A stretch of 64,000 nucleotides of DNA. Source: Lachnospiraceae bacterium. GTDB taxonomy: Bacteria; Bacillota; Clostridia; Lachnospirales; Lachnospiraceae. Position numbers and translations under genes: made by a program. Shown here piece by piece: positions 43,882 to 54,907 of the stretch. The stretch covers positions 1-64,000 of the forward strand of contig JAFVCL010000016.1 in NCBI GenBank assembly GCA_017479285.1, written 5' to 3'. How positions within the stretch are numbered: the first letter of the stretch is position 1; each line of letters starts with the position of its first letter. The notes below the pieces were generated by a model, which was not told the origin of the DNA, did not search any database, and worked only from the letters and a program-made list of their open reading frames with translations.

Positions 43882-44514
43882 ATGGATTTAGTAGGAGATA
43901 ACGACGGCATAGAAACCTGGCAGGAGGTAAGCCTCCTGTATAACGCGGCACTTCAGCAGATGCGCACCAAGATGGAGATCCTTAACGAGGAATTCCAGCA
44001 TGTTCATCAGTACAACCCCATAGAACACATAAAGGCAAGGATAAAAACCCCCGAGAGTATAGTAAAGAAGCTAAAGAGAAACGGTCTCGATTCCACCATA
44101 GAGAATATGGTTAATCATGTAAATGACATAGCGGGCATCCGGATCATCTGCTCCTTTACCTCGGATATCTACCGCATTGCCGAGATGATAAAACACCAGC
44201 AGGACATCGAAGTGATAAAGGTGAAGGATTATATTACCTTCCCCAAGGCCAGCGGCTATAAGAGCTAACATATGATAATCACGATACCGGTATACCTTTC
44301 CGACAGGAAGGTGGATACAAAGGTAGAGATCCAGATAAGAACGGTAGCCATGGACTTTTGGGCAAGTCTTGAGCACAAGATAAATTACAAATTCGAGGGT
44401 GCCGTCCCGGCCCATATTACGCAGGAGCTGGTGGATTGTGCCAAGATGGTTTCGGATCTCGACGACAAGATGCTGCTCCTCAATGACGAGATAATGGAGC
44501 TGAGCAAACAGTAA
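43882..44514 (+). pseudogene. Small alarmone synthetase (RelQ/YjbM type) split by an in-frame TAA
   Basis: GTP pyrophosphokinase of the single-domain RelA/SpoT class, which makes (p)ppGpp. 211 codons if read through; codon 129 (44266-44268) is TAA. N-terminal part (128 residues) has RIKTPESIVKKLKRNG, the Mg2+ Asp82 in DIAGIRII and the substrate motif GYKS. The C-terminal part (82 residues, ATG at 44272) holds ITIPVYLSD and the catalytic Glu149 in VEIQIRTVAMDFW. The expected residue at the stop is Tyr (GYKS-Y-H), so one base change (TAC or TAT to TAA) explains it. Neither half alone has a complete active site. Otherwise undamaged and followed by a clean terminator, so either a recent mutation, a base error, or readthrough. 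Confidence 0.88.
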
Positions 44515-44518
44515 ACGC

Positions 44519-44548
44519 AGGCGGCCTGCAATCGCAGACCGCCTTTTT
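44519..44548 (+). terminator. Terminator after the alarmone synthetase gene
   Basis: Stem AGGCGGCCTGC / GCAGACCGCCT (one mismatch), loop AATC, then TTTTT. Confidence 0.9.
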
Positions 44549-44917
44549 AAATGCCCTTAAGAAAAAATACCATAAAATGAGGAGTGCCCGGGTTCCATCA
44601 GAAACCCGGGCGATTATGAAAAAATGATCGAATAACACTTTGCTTTGTTCTTGAATAAACTATACCAATCAAATGTTAATAAAATATGAACACGCTGTAA
44701 AAACTTGGTAAATATTTATCAACAAATAAAAAAAATCGAAAGAAAATTGTGCATATTGCACAAAACATTATATTGCAGTTCATCCGGCAGGCGGAATCAG
44801 GGTCTGTACCGGCAGCTGCGGAGGAAAGTTTCTTATTGTAAAGAACAGGCAAAGATGTTAAAATCATAGGATGTGAACTTTCAAAGACATGGAGATGTCG
44901 GTCATAGGAGGATTCCA
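44549..44917. other. Non-coding AT-rich stretch
   Basis: No gene. It holds a perfect 9-bp hairpin GCCCGGGTT / AACCCGGGC (44586-44611) without a T run, a TTGTGCATATTGCACAA palindrome (near 44746-44763) and, near its end, the promoter for the coiled-coil gene. Confidence 0.6.
44836..44864 (+). promoter_or_regulatory. Sigma-A promoter of the coiled-coil protein gene
   Basis: TTGTAA (44836-44841), 17-nt spacer, TAAAAT (44859-44864); leader of about 47 nt to the ATG at 44918. Confidence 0.65.
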
Positions 44918-45547
44918 ATGGATACACTGATGGACAAGCTTGCACAGAAGCTTAACGCGCAGGAAATGATAAGAGCAAACGGAGAAGCCGAGGCTGAACA
45001 GATGAATTATCTCAAGGCCCAGGTTGGCGAATATCAGGGATGCCTTGACAGGCTCGCGAAGGTATGTGACGAGCTCGGAAATCTTGAGACCCGCATAGGG
45101 AACCTGAGTCTTCCGCAAAACGGCGCTGGTGATGAAGCGGTTGCGGAGATAAAGAGCCAGCTTCAAACCCTTGCGCAGTCCACCGACTCCCAGCTTAAGG
45201 AACTTTCGAACAGTACCGGGAAAAAACTCGATGCAATGAGTGAGGCTACCGAGAATCAGATAAAGAATTTCTCGGAGTCCACGAACAGGAAACTTGAGAA
45301 TATGCAGGGCGAACTCCTTGAAAAGGTGGGTTCCGAGGAGAATCTCCACAAGGAAGGCGTCAGGATATATAAGAACATTCAGGCATCAATGGTAAATGAG
45401 CTTGAGCCTCTTGAGGAAACCGTGAAGGATTCCAACAAGCAGGTTATTTCTTCCGTTAAGGGAGTAAAGATCCTTGCGATCGTTGCGGTCGTTTTGTCCG
45501 CGCTTACGCTTATCATACAGATAGCCGGTCTGCTCGGAATAGTTTAG
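44918..45547 (+). CDS. Tail-anchored coiled-coil protein of unknown function
   Basis: 209 residues. Residues 1-175 are almost entirely helical and hydrophilic with repeated short blocks (LKELSNSTGKKLDAMSEATE, QIKNFSESTNRKLENMQGEL), then a single C-terminal membrane segment (about 185-207; ILAIVAVVLSALTLIIQIAG) ending at the C-terminus. This is the topology of a tail-anchored protein facing the cytoplasm. AGGAGG lies 6 nt before ATG 44918. It lies 20 nt before the M23 peptidase gene and may be cotranscribed. Reminiscent of hypothetical proteins in Lachnospiraceae; function unknown. Confidence 0.75.
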   Translation: MDTLMDKLAQKLNAQEMIRANGEAEAEQMNYLKAQVGEYQGCLDRLAKVCDELGNLETRIGNLSLPQNGAGDEAVAEIKSQLQTLAQSTDSQLKELSNSTGKKLDAMSEATENQIKNFSESTNRKLENMQGELLEKVGSEENLHKEGVRIYKNIQASMVNELEPLEETVKDSNKQVISSVKGVKILAIVAVVLSALTLIIQIAGLLGIV

Positions 45548-45567
45548 ACAATCATTTCCCATACAAT

Positions 45568-47163
45568 ATGATCAGACAAAGAAAGATTAGAAGAACTCAT
45601 AAAAGAATAGAACTCGGTTTTGTGCTGTCTTCTCTGCTTGCATTGTTCGTCTTTTTGATTTTCTGGGGAGGAATCCCAAAATTTGAACATACGGGAGATA
45701 ATACTTTCCATATATATGTGAACGGCAGTGAGGTGGGCACGATAGATGACGATTCGAGGGCTGAGCATCTGCTTATAGAGTCAAGACGGAGAGTTGCGTC
45801 AGCAAGTAAATCCCTCATGTTCATGACCGGAGATATCAGCATCCGCGGTGAAGAACAGCTTTTCGGCAAGGTTGATTCCGACGAGTATGTAATGGAAAAG
45901 ATGCAGGAAGTCCTTAAAAAGACGGTGGATGAAAACATTCAGAGAACCTGCACGGTAAAGATACAGGAGTATATGGTTACCCTGCGGAATCTTGATGATG
46001 CGAGAAAGCTTCTTCAGGCTGCGCTCGACCTCTATGATGATTCAGGAAGATTTGTTGTGGAGCTTTCAAATTCCGGAGACAGGGATTTTAATGTCATCAC
46101 TCCTAAAGTAATCAATACGGAAGACGGCAAGGAGGAGGAACCCGAAGAACAGCTTGAACTTCCGGTGGGCGGTGTTTCCGCGTATATCTCGGACTGGGGA
46201 CTGAGCGAGGTTGTCGATGAGGATTCGATGAGCTTTGTGGATTACAAGCTTGGAGTTCTTGCGATGAACTTTATCGAGGAAGTCGAGATAAGCCAGGGAT
46301 ATCTTCCGAATTCCCAGGTGACCGATCTTGAGACCGCCATTGAGAATGTGACCAAGGAACAGGAAACTCCGGGAGAATACGAGATCAAATCGGGAGATAC
46401 CCTGTCGGCTATTTCGCTGGCGGTCAATATCCCGATGGAGACGCTTGTCGCCCTGAACCCGGAGAAGCTTGAGACGGTCAATTCCACGCTTCACATCGGA
46501 GACATACTTACTATCACCGTACCCGAGCCCGAACTTTCGGTTGAAAGGATCGAGAGGATATATGTCGAGGAAGTGTACGATGAGGAAGTCATATATATAG
46601 ATAACGATGAATGGTACACCACACAGACACAGGTGCTCCAGCAGCCTTCGTCGGGCTACAGGAAAGCAATCCTTGATGTGCATTATACCAACGATAAAGA
46701 GATCGGCAAGGAAGTGGTCAAGGAGCAGATATTGCTCGAAGCGGTTCCAAAGATAGTGGAGAGAGGAACCAAGATACCTCCTACTTATGTAAAGCCTATC
46801 TACGGAGGAAGGATAAGCTCCTACTTCGGATACAGGTCTTCACCCGGAGGAATCGGAAGCACCAACCACAGGGGTGTCGACTGGGCTGTTCCTTACGGAA
46901 GCAGTGTCTACGCATCGAGCGGTGGTGTTGTAAGCTTCTCAGGATGGGGCGGAAGCTACGGATATGTCGTTTATATAGACCACCCTGACGGACGCCAGAC
47001 AAGATACGCCCACAACAGCCGGCTGGTTGTTTCGGTCGGCCAGTATGTAAACCAGGGAGATCTCATCGCATACAGCGGAAGCACCGGAGCATCCACAGGC
47101 CCCCATGTACACTTTGAGATGAGGATAAACGGCGTTGCGGTCAACCCCCTCGACTACTTGTAA
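45568..47163 (+). CDS. Membrane-anchored LysM-G5-M23 peptidoglycan endopeptidase
   Basis: 531 residues. N-terminal membrane anchor (about 16-34), an unknown extracellular region (40-260), LysM peptidoglycan-binding motif (about 269-317; YEIKSGDTLSAISLAVNIPM), G5 domain (about 320-402) and M23 domain (about 408-531). Zinc ligands His434, Asp438 (NHRGVD) and His515 (HVHF), with catalytic His482, are present, so it should be active. No good ribosome binding site precedes the ATG, suggesting translation coupled to the upstream coiled-coil gene. It resembles spore or vegetative wall endopeptidases of Clostridia. Confidence 0.9.
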   Translation: MIRQRKIRRTHKRIELGFVLSSLLALFVFLIFWGGIPKFEHTGDNTFHIYVNGSEVGTIDDDSRAEHLLIESRRRVASASKSLMFMTGDISIRGEEQLFGKVDSDEYVMEKMQEVLKKTVDENIQRTCTVKIQEYMVTLRNLDDARKLLQAALDLYDDSGRFVVELSNSGDRDFNVITPKVINTEDGKEEEPEEQLELPVGGVSAYISDWGLSEVVDEDSMSFVDYKLGVLAMNFIEEVEISQGYLPNSQVTDLETAIENVTKEQETPGEYEIKSGDTLSAISLAVNIPMETLVALNPEKLETVNSTLHIGDILTITVPEPELSVERIERIYVEEVYDEEVIYIDNDEWYTTQTQVLQQPSSGYRKAILDVHYTNDKEIGKEVVKEQILLEAVPKIVERGTKIPPTYVKPIYGGRISSYFGYRSSPGGIGSTNHRGVDWAVPYGSSVYASSGGVVSFSGWGGSYGYVVYIDHPDGRQTRYAHNSRLVVSVGQYVNQGDLIAYSGSTGASTGPHVHFEMRINGVAVNPLDYL

Positions 47164-47187
47164 TTTTATGATGAAATAAAAATTTTC

Positions 47188-47216
47188 TTGACTCGCTCGT
47201 TTTACTGTGTTATAGT
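47188..47216 (+). promoter_or_regulatory. Strong sigma-A promoter of rpmG with spanning palindrome
   Basis: TTGACT (47188-47193), 17-nt spacer, TATAGT (47211-47216). A 10-bp inverted repeat GACTCGCTCG (47190-47199) / CGGGCGAGTC (47220-47229, one G-T type mismatch) spans the whole core promoter. Confidence 0.8.
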
Positions 47217-47224
47217 AATCGGGC

Positions 47225-47248
47225 GAGTCAGGTTTCGACTCTTTTTTT
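47225..47248 (+). terminator. Small hairpin with T run at the start of the rpmG transcript
   Basis: GAGTC (47225-47229), 7-nt loop, GACTC (47237-47241), seven T residues. Placed a few nt after the expected transcription start, it may attenuate the ribosomal transcript or end readthrough from the M23 gene. Confidence 0.45.
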
Positions 47249-47295
47249 AGTGCGTGTAAATTTAGTAACGAAATAAATGATTTGGAGGAAAGACG

Positions 47296-47445
47296 ATGCG
47301 TACCAAGATCACTCTTGCCTGCACCGAGTGCAAGCAGCGCAACTACAATACTACAAAGGAAAAGAAGAATATGCCCGATCGTTTCGAGATCAAGAAGTAT
47401 TGCCGTTTTTGCAAGAAGCATACCCTTCACAAAGAGACAAAGTAA
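47296..47445 (+). CDS. rpmG: 50S ribosomal protein L33
   Basis: 49 residues, start [20 protein letters not shown]. Contains both CxxC pairs (Cys9/Cys12 and Cys36/Cys39), so the zinc-binding form. TTGGAGGAA lies upstream of the ATG. Usual first gene before secE-nusG in Firmicutes. Confidence 0.95.
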   Translation: MRTKITLACTECKQRNYNTTKEKKNMPDRFEIKKYCRFCKKHTLHKETK

Positions 47446-47473
47446 TAGTTTTTGATTTGATCGGAGGTCAATA

Positions 47474-47674
47474 ATGGAGAATTCCGCTAAGAGTAAAGGC
47501 CCCGGATTTTTCAGTGGGGTTAAGGCTGAGTTTGGAAAAATAACATGGCCCAACAGAAAGACGACCTTGAAGCAGTCAGTCGCAGTCGTACTGATTTCCG
47601 TAGTTGTAGGACTCATTATCGCAGTTCTGGATTTTGGCGCTCAGAATGGTGTCAACTTCCTTACAAAGCTGTAA
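47474..47674 (+). CDS. secE: Preprotein translocase subunit SecE
   Basis: 66 residues, single membrane helix (about 36-56; SVAVVLISVVVGLIIAVLDF) after the conserved amphipathic AEFGKITWPNRKTTLKQ. Part of the SecYEG channel. Lies 28 nt after rpmG and 11 nt before nusG. Confidence 0.95.
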   Translation: MENSAKSKGPGFFSGVKAEFGKITWPNRKTTLKQSVAVVLISVVVGLIIAVLDFGAQNGVNFLTKL

Positions 47675-47685
47675 GGAGGTAGAAA

Positions 47686-48210
47686 ATGGCAGAAGCAAAA
47701 TGGTATGTCGTACATACATATTCGGGCTACGAGAACAAGGTCAAGGCTGACATAGAGAAAACCATCGAAAACAACAAGGCTCTTGCAGAGCAGATCCTTG
47801 AGGTGCGTGTGCCTGTTGAGGATGTTGTCGAGATAAAAAACGGCAACAAAAAAACCGTCCAGAGAAAGCTTTTTCCCGGATATGTCCTTGTCAATATGGA
47901 CATGAACGACGAGACCTGGTATGTTGTCCGCAACACCAGAGGCGTTACGGGATTTGCTGGACCGGGAAGCAAGGCTGTTCCGCTTACGGACGCCGAGATG
48001 AAGCCTCTCGGAATACATACGGACAATATAAGCATAGATTTCGCTGAGGGCGATACTATCGCTGTTGTCACAGGAGTTTGGAAGGATACTGTCGGAGTTG
48101 TTCGCAAGATCGACTTTAACAAACAGACAGTTACCATAAGAGTTGAGCTCTTCCAGGGCAGTGAAACACCTGTTGAGCTTAGCTTTGCCGAGGTAAGAAA
48201 GCTCGGCTGA
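47686..48210 (+). CDS. nusG: Transcription termination/antitermination protein NusG
   Basis: 174 residues. NGN domain (about 4-110; WYVVHTYSGYENKVKADIEK) and KOW domain (about 122-174; VVTGVWKDTVGVVRKIDFNK). Binds RNA polymerase clamp and couples to ribosomes. Confidence 0.97.
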   Translation: MAEAKWYVVHTYSGYENKVKADIEKTIENNKALAEQILEVRVPVEDVVEIKNGNKKTVQRKLFPGYVLVNMDMNDETWYVVRNTRGVTGFAGPGSKAVPLTDAEMKPLGIHTDNISIDFAEGDTIAVVTGVWKDTVGVVRKIDFNKQTVTIRVELFQGSETPVELSFAEVRKLG

Positions 48211-48218
48211 TGTTTTGA

Positions 48219-48260
48219 CGTGGGAGTGTATTAACATACACGCCTAACCACATTTTTTTT
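48219..48260 (+). promoter_or_regulatory. Hairpin with T run between nusG and rplK
   Basis: GTGG...CCAC outer and GTGTA/TACAC inner pairing around TTAACA, followed by eight T residues and immediately by the rplK AGGAGG. It looks like a weak intercistronic terminator or attenuator that could set the ratio of nusG to rplK-rplA expression. Confidence 0.5.
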
Positions 48261-48274
48261 AGGAGGTGCCAATC

Positions 48275-48700
48275 ATGGCAAAGAAAGTAGAAGGCTACAT
48301 TAAGTTACAGATTCCCGCCGGTAAAGCAACACCTGCTCCCCCGGTCGGACCCGCACTTGGTCAGCATGGTGTGAACATCGTTGAGTTCACCAAGCAGTTC
48401 AATGCGAAGACAGCAGATAAGGGAGATACCATTATCCCCGTTATCATCACTGTTTACTCAGACAGAAGTTTCAGCTTCGTAACCAAGACTCCCCCTGCAG
48501 CAGTTCTTCTTAAGAAGGCCTGCAACATTAAGAGCGGATCAGGAGTACCCAACAAGACCAAGGTTGCTACGATCTCAAAGGCAAAGGTTAAAGAGATCGC
48601 AGAGCTCAAGATGCCCGATCTCAATGCAGCATCGGTTGAGGCAGCTATGAGCATGATAGCAGGAACCGCCCGTTCAATGGGTATCGTTGTTGAGGACTGA
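48275..48700 (+). CDS. rplK: 50S ribosomal protein L11
   Basis: 141 residues, with the Pro-rich N-terminal motif [20 protein letters not shown] and the C-terminal rRNA-binding domain ending [10 protein letters not shown]. Start at 48275 ([12 protein letters not shown]); the GTG at 48266 is part of the ribosome binding site region. Confidence 0.98.
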   Translation: MAKKVEGYIKLQIPAGKATPAPPVGPALGQHGVNIVEFTKQFNAKTADKGDTIIPVIITVYSDRSFSFVTKTPPAAVLLKKACNIKSGSGVPNKTKVATISKAKVKEIAELKMPDLNAASVEAAMSMIAGTARSMGIVVED

Positions 48701-48756
48701 TAAACTACAATTTGGGAGGCATTAATTTGCCGTTTGAACCTTAGGAGGAAATTATA

Positions 48757-49446
48757 ATGAAGCATGGAAAGAAGTATGCTGAGGCAGCTAAGCTTGTTGA
48801 CCGCAGCGTAGCATATGAACCCGCAGATGCGATCGCTCTTGTAAAGAAGACCGCAACCGCAAAATTTGATGAAACAGTAGAAGTACATATCAGAACCGGA
48901 TGTGACGGTCGTCACGCTGACCAGCAGATTCGTGGCGCAGTAGTTCTCCCCAACGGAACCGGTAAGACCGTAAGAGTACTGGTTATCGCAAAGGGCGATA
49001 AGCTGGCAGAAGCTCAGGCAGCAGGTGCTGATTTTGTAGGTGGCGAGGAGCTCATTCCCAAGATCCAGAACGACGGATGGCTTGACTTTGATGTAGTTGT
49101 AGCTACTCCCGATATGATGGGTGTTGTAGGTCGTCTCGGTAAGGTGCTCGGACCTAAGGGTCTCATGCCCAACCCCAAGGCCGGAACCGTTACCATGGAT
49201 GTAACAAAGGCCGTTAACGATATCAAAGCAGGTAAGATCGAGTACAGACTCGACAAGAGCAATATCGTTCATGTTCCCGTAGGAAAGGCTTCTTTCACCG
49301 AGGAGCAGCTTCAGCAGAACTTTGACGCTCTTATGGATGCCATCGTAAAGGCTAAGCCCAGCGTTCTTAAGGGACAGTACTTAAGAAGCATTACCCTTAC
49401 AAGCACCATGGGACCCGGCGTAAAGGTAAACACTGCGAAGTATTAA
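48757..49446 (+). CDS. rplA: 50S ribosomal protein L1
   Basis: 229 residues, typical L1 ([36 protein letters not shown]; final GPGVKVN). Binds 23S rRNA and in many bacteria represses its own rplK-rplA mRNA. TTAGGAGG lies upstream of the ATG. Confidence 0.98.
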   Translation: MKHGKKYAEAAKLVDRSVAYEPADAIALVKKTATAKFDETVEVHIRTGCDGRHADQQIRGAVVLPNGTGKTVRVLVIAKGDKLAEAQAAGADFVGGEELIPKIQNDGWLDFDVVVATPDMMGVVGRLGKVLGPKGLMPNPKAGTVTMDVTKAVNDIKAGKIEYRLDKSNIVHVPVGKASFTEEQLQQNFDALMDAIVKAKPSVLKGQYLRSITLTSTMGPGVKVNTAKY

Positions 49447-49471
49447 TAAAGGGTATTGATCAAATAAATGC

Positions 49472-49500
49472 TTGACACAATATTGATATTGTGATATTTT
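49472..49500 (+). promoter_or_regulatory. Promoter of the L10 leader and rplJL
   Basis: TTGACA (49472-49477), 17-nt spacer, TATTTT (49495-49500); transcription should start near 49507, just before the L10 leader. Confidence 0.8.
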
Positions 49501-49517
49501 AGCAAAGGTTTAATACA

Positions 49518-49650
49518 GAGCCGAAGACAGCAGGTGTGCGAAAGCACATAAATCCCGCCGAGGTAAATTTGAGTAATTCATATTGATTACGAATGATTAT
49601 CTCCTGTGCTGTCTGCAAAGACGGCACAGGATTTTCGTTTTCGGCTGTCT
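49518..49650 (+). ncRNA. Ribosomal protein L10 leader
   Basis: Base stem AGCCGAA (49519 region) with TTCGGCT (49640 region), the internal CAGCAGG...TCCCGCCGAGG kink and the long hairpin CCTGTGC / GCACAGG with GCAAAGACG loop match the L10 leader family. L10(L12)4 binds it and represses rplJL translation or transcription. Confidence 0.9.
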
Positions 49651-49677
49651 TTAATCTATAAGGAGGTAGAAAAGAAA

Positions 49678-50241
49678 ATGGCTAAGGTTGAAATTAAAGC
49701 CCCCATTGTGGAAGAAATTTCAGAGTGCATCAAAGATGCGCAGTCCATGGTTGTCGTTGATTACCGCGGACTTACCGTAGAGCAGGATACCCAGCTCTGT
49801 AAAAGCCTTCGTGAAGCAGGTGTGACATACAAGGTATACAAGAACACCTTCATCACAAGAGCAATAAAGGGGACTGATTTCGAGTCTCTCACCCAGTATC
49901 TGGAAGGACCTACCGCAATCGCCGTTTCCAAGGATGATGCAACTGCACCTGCGAGAGTTATCGCAAATTTCGCAAAGACCGCGGAAGCCCTGGAGATCAA
50001 AGGCGGCGTCGTAGAGGGAGTACTTTATGACGCAAAGGGAATGGGAACCATCGCAAGCATCCCCTCAAGAGAGGAGCTCCTCTCAAGATTGCTCGGAAGC
50101 TTCAAGAGCCCCATCACCAATTTTGCGCGCGTTATCAATCAGGTTGCCGAGAAGGGCGGCGCAGCGGCTTGCGAGTCCGCAGCTCCCGCAAATGAAGAGG
50201 CACCTGCAGCAGAAGCACCTGCTGAGACACCTGCAGAATAA
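49678..50241 (+). CDS. rplJ: 50S ribosomal protein L10
   Basis: 187 residues: MAKVEIKAPIVEEISECIKD, then MVVVDYRGLTVEQDT, with an Ala/Glu/Pro-rich tail (from about 165) longer than in E. coli L10. Start at 49678 follows AGGAGG by 11 nt; the longer frame from 49606 runs through the leader RNA. Confidence 0.97.
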   Translation: MAKVEIKAPIVEEISECIKDAQSMVVVDYRGLTVEQDTQLCKSLREAGVTYKVYKNTFITRAIKGTDFESLTQYLEGPTAIAVSKDDATAPARVIANFAKTAEALEIKGGVVEGVLYDAKGMGTIASIPSREELLSRLLGSFKSPITNFARVINQVAEKGGAAACESAAPANEEAPAAEAPAETPAE

Positions 50242-50292
50242 TCTGCACTCAAAACTAACACTAATTTTTGAATTTTAATGGAGGATTTTAAA

Positions 50293-50670
50293 ATGGCTAA
50301 GTTATCCACTCAGGAAATTTTAGATGCGATCAAAGAGCTTTCAGTTCTTGAGCTCAACGATCTTGTAAAGGCAGCAGAGGAAGAGTTCGGCGTATCTGCA
50401 GCAGCAGGCGTTGTTATGGCAGCTCCCGGAGCAGCAGCAGGCGCAGCAGCTGAGGAGAAGACCGAGTTTGATGTAGAGCTTACCGAGGTAGGCGCTGAGA
50501 AGGTTAAGGTTATCAAGGTTGTTCGTGAGATAACCGGTCTCGGACTTAAGGAAGCTAAGGATCTTGTTGAGGCAGCTCCCAAGGTTGGTAAGGAAGCAGC
50601 TTCCAAGGACGATGCTGAGAACATCAAGAAGTCTCTTGAAGAGGTTGGCGCAAAGGTTACTCTTAAGTAA
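50293..50670 (+). CDS. rplL: 50S ribosomal protein L7/L12
   Basis: 125 residues: N-terminal dimer domain ([20 protein letters not shown]), Ala/Gly hinge (about 40-52), C-terminal factor-binding domain with the conserved [20 protein letters not shown]. Stalk protein, several copies per ribosome. Confidence 0.98.
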   Translation: MAKLSTQEILDAIKELSVLELNDLVKAAEEEFGVSAAAGVVMAAPGAAAGAAAEEKTEFDVELTEVGAEKVKVIKVVREITGLGLKEAKDLVEAAPKVGKEAASKDDAENIKKSLEEVGAKVTLK

Positions 50671-50711
50671 TTCAGCCGATATATCCGGTTTTGACCGGAA
50701 TACATATAAAG

Positions 50712-50755
50712 CGAGGATCGGGAGCTTTTGCCCCGGTCCTCGAATTCATTTTTAT
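50712..50755 (+). terminator. Terminator or attenuator after rplL
   Basis: 11-bp stem CGAGGATCGGG / CCCGGTCCTCG (one G-T pair), 9-nt loop, but only an interrupted T tract (AATTCATTTTTATTC). Such rplL-rpoB hairpins often let part of the polymerases through. Confidence 0.7.
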
Positions 50756-50835
50756 TCTTAAACTCCCTTCCGGGGAATTCGATTTATATTATCAATTACA
50801 TCAGGAAATATTTCCGAATTTAAGAAAAATATTTA

Positions 50836-50865
50836 TTGACTTATATCTTTACTTTGTGATATTAT
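50836..50865 (+). promoter_or_regulatory. Promoter of rpoB
   Basis: TTGACT (50836-50841), 18-nt spacer, TATTAT (50860-50865), start near 50872, about 56 nt before the ATG. Gives rpoBC its own transcription in addition to readthrough from rplJL. Confidence 0.75.
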
Positions 50866-50927
50866 GGATAGTGCGCTATTGTGTGGTGCTATGCGCAAAT
50901 TAAGCGAAAGAATGAGGTGTTAGGTCA

Positions 50928-54857
<3,930 letters not shown>

Positions 54858-54907
54858 TAGCTGTGAATCCTTTGGTTCAATGTTAGGTTATAGAAGGAGA
54901 TAAAAAA

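Noticed and set aside
16549..44514. Global reassignment of TAA to a sense codon
   Set aside because: TAA terminates many clear genes here (rplL, rpoB, rpoC, rpmG, znuC) at the family-expected C-terminus, and no other gene in the window contains an internal TAA.
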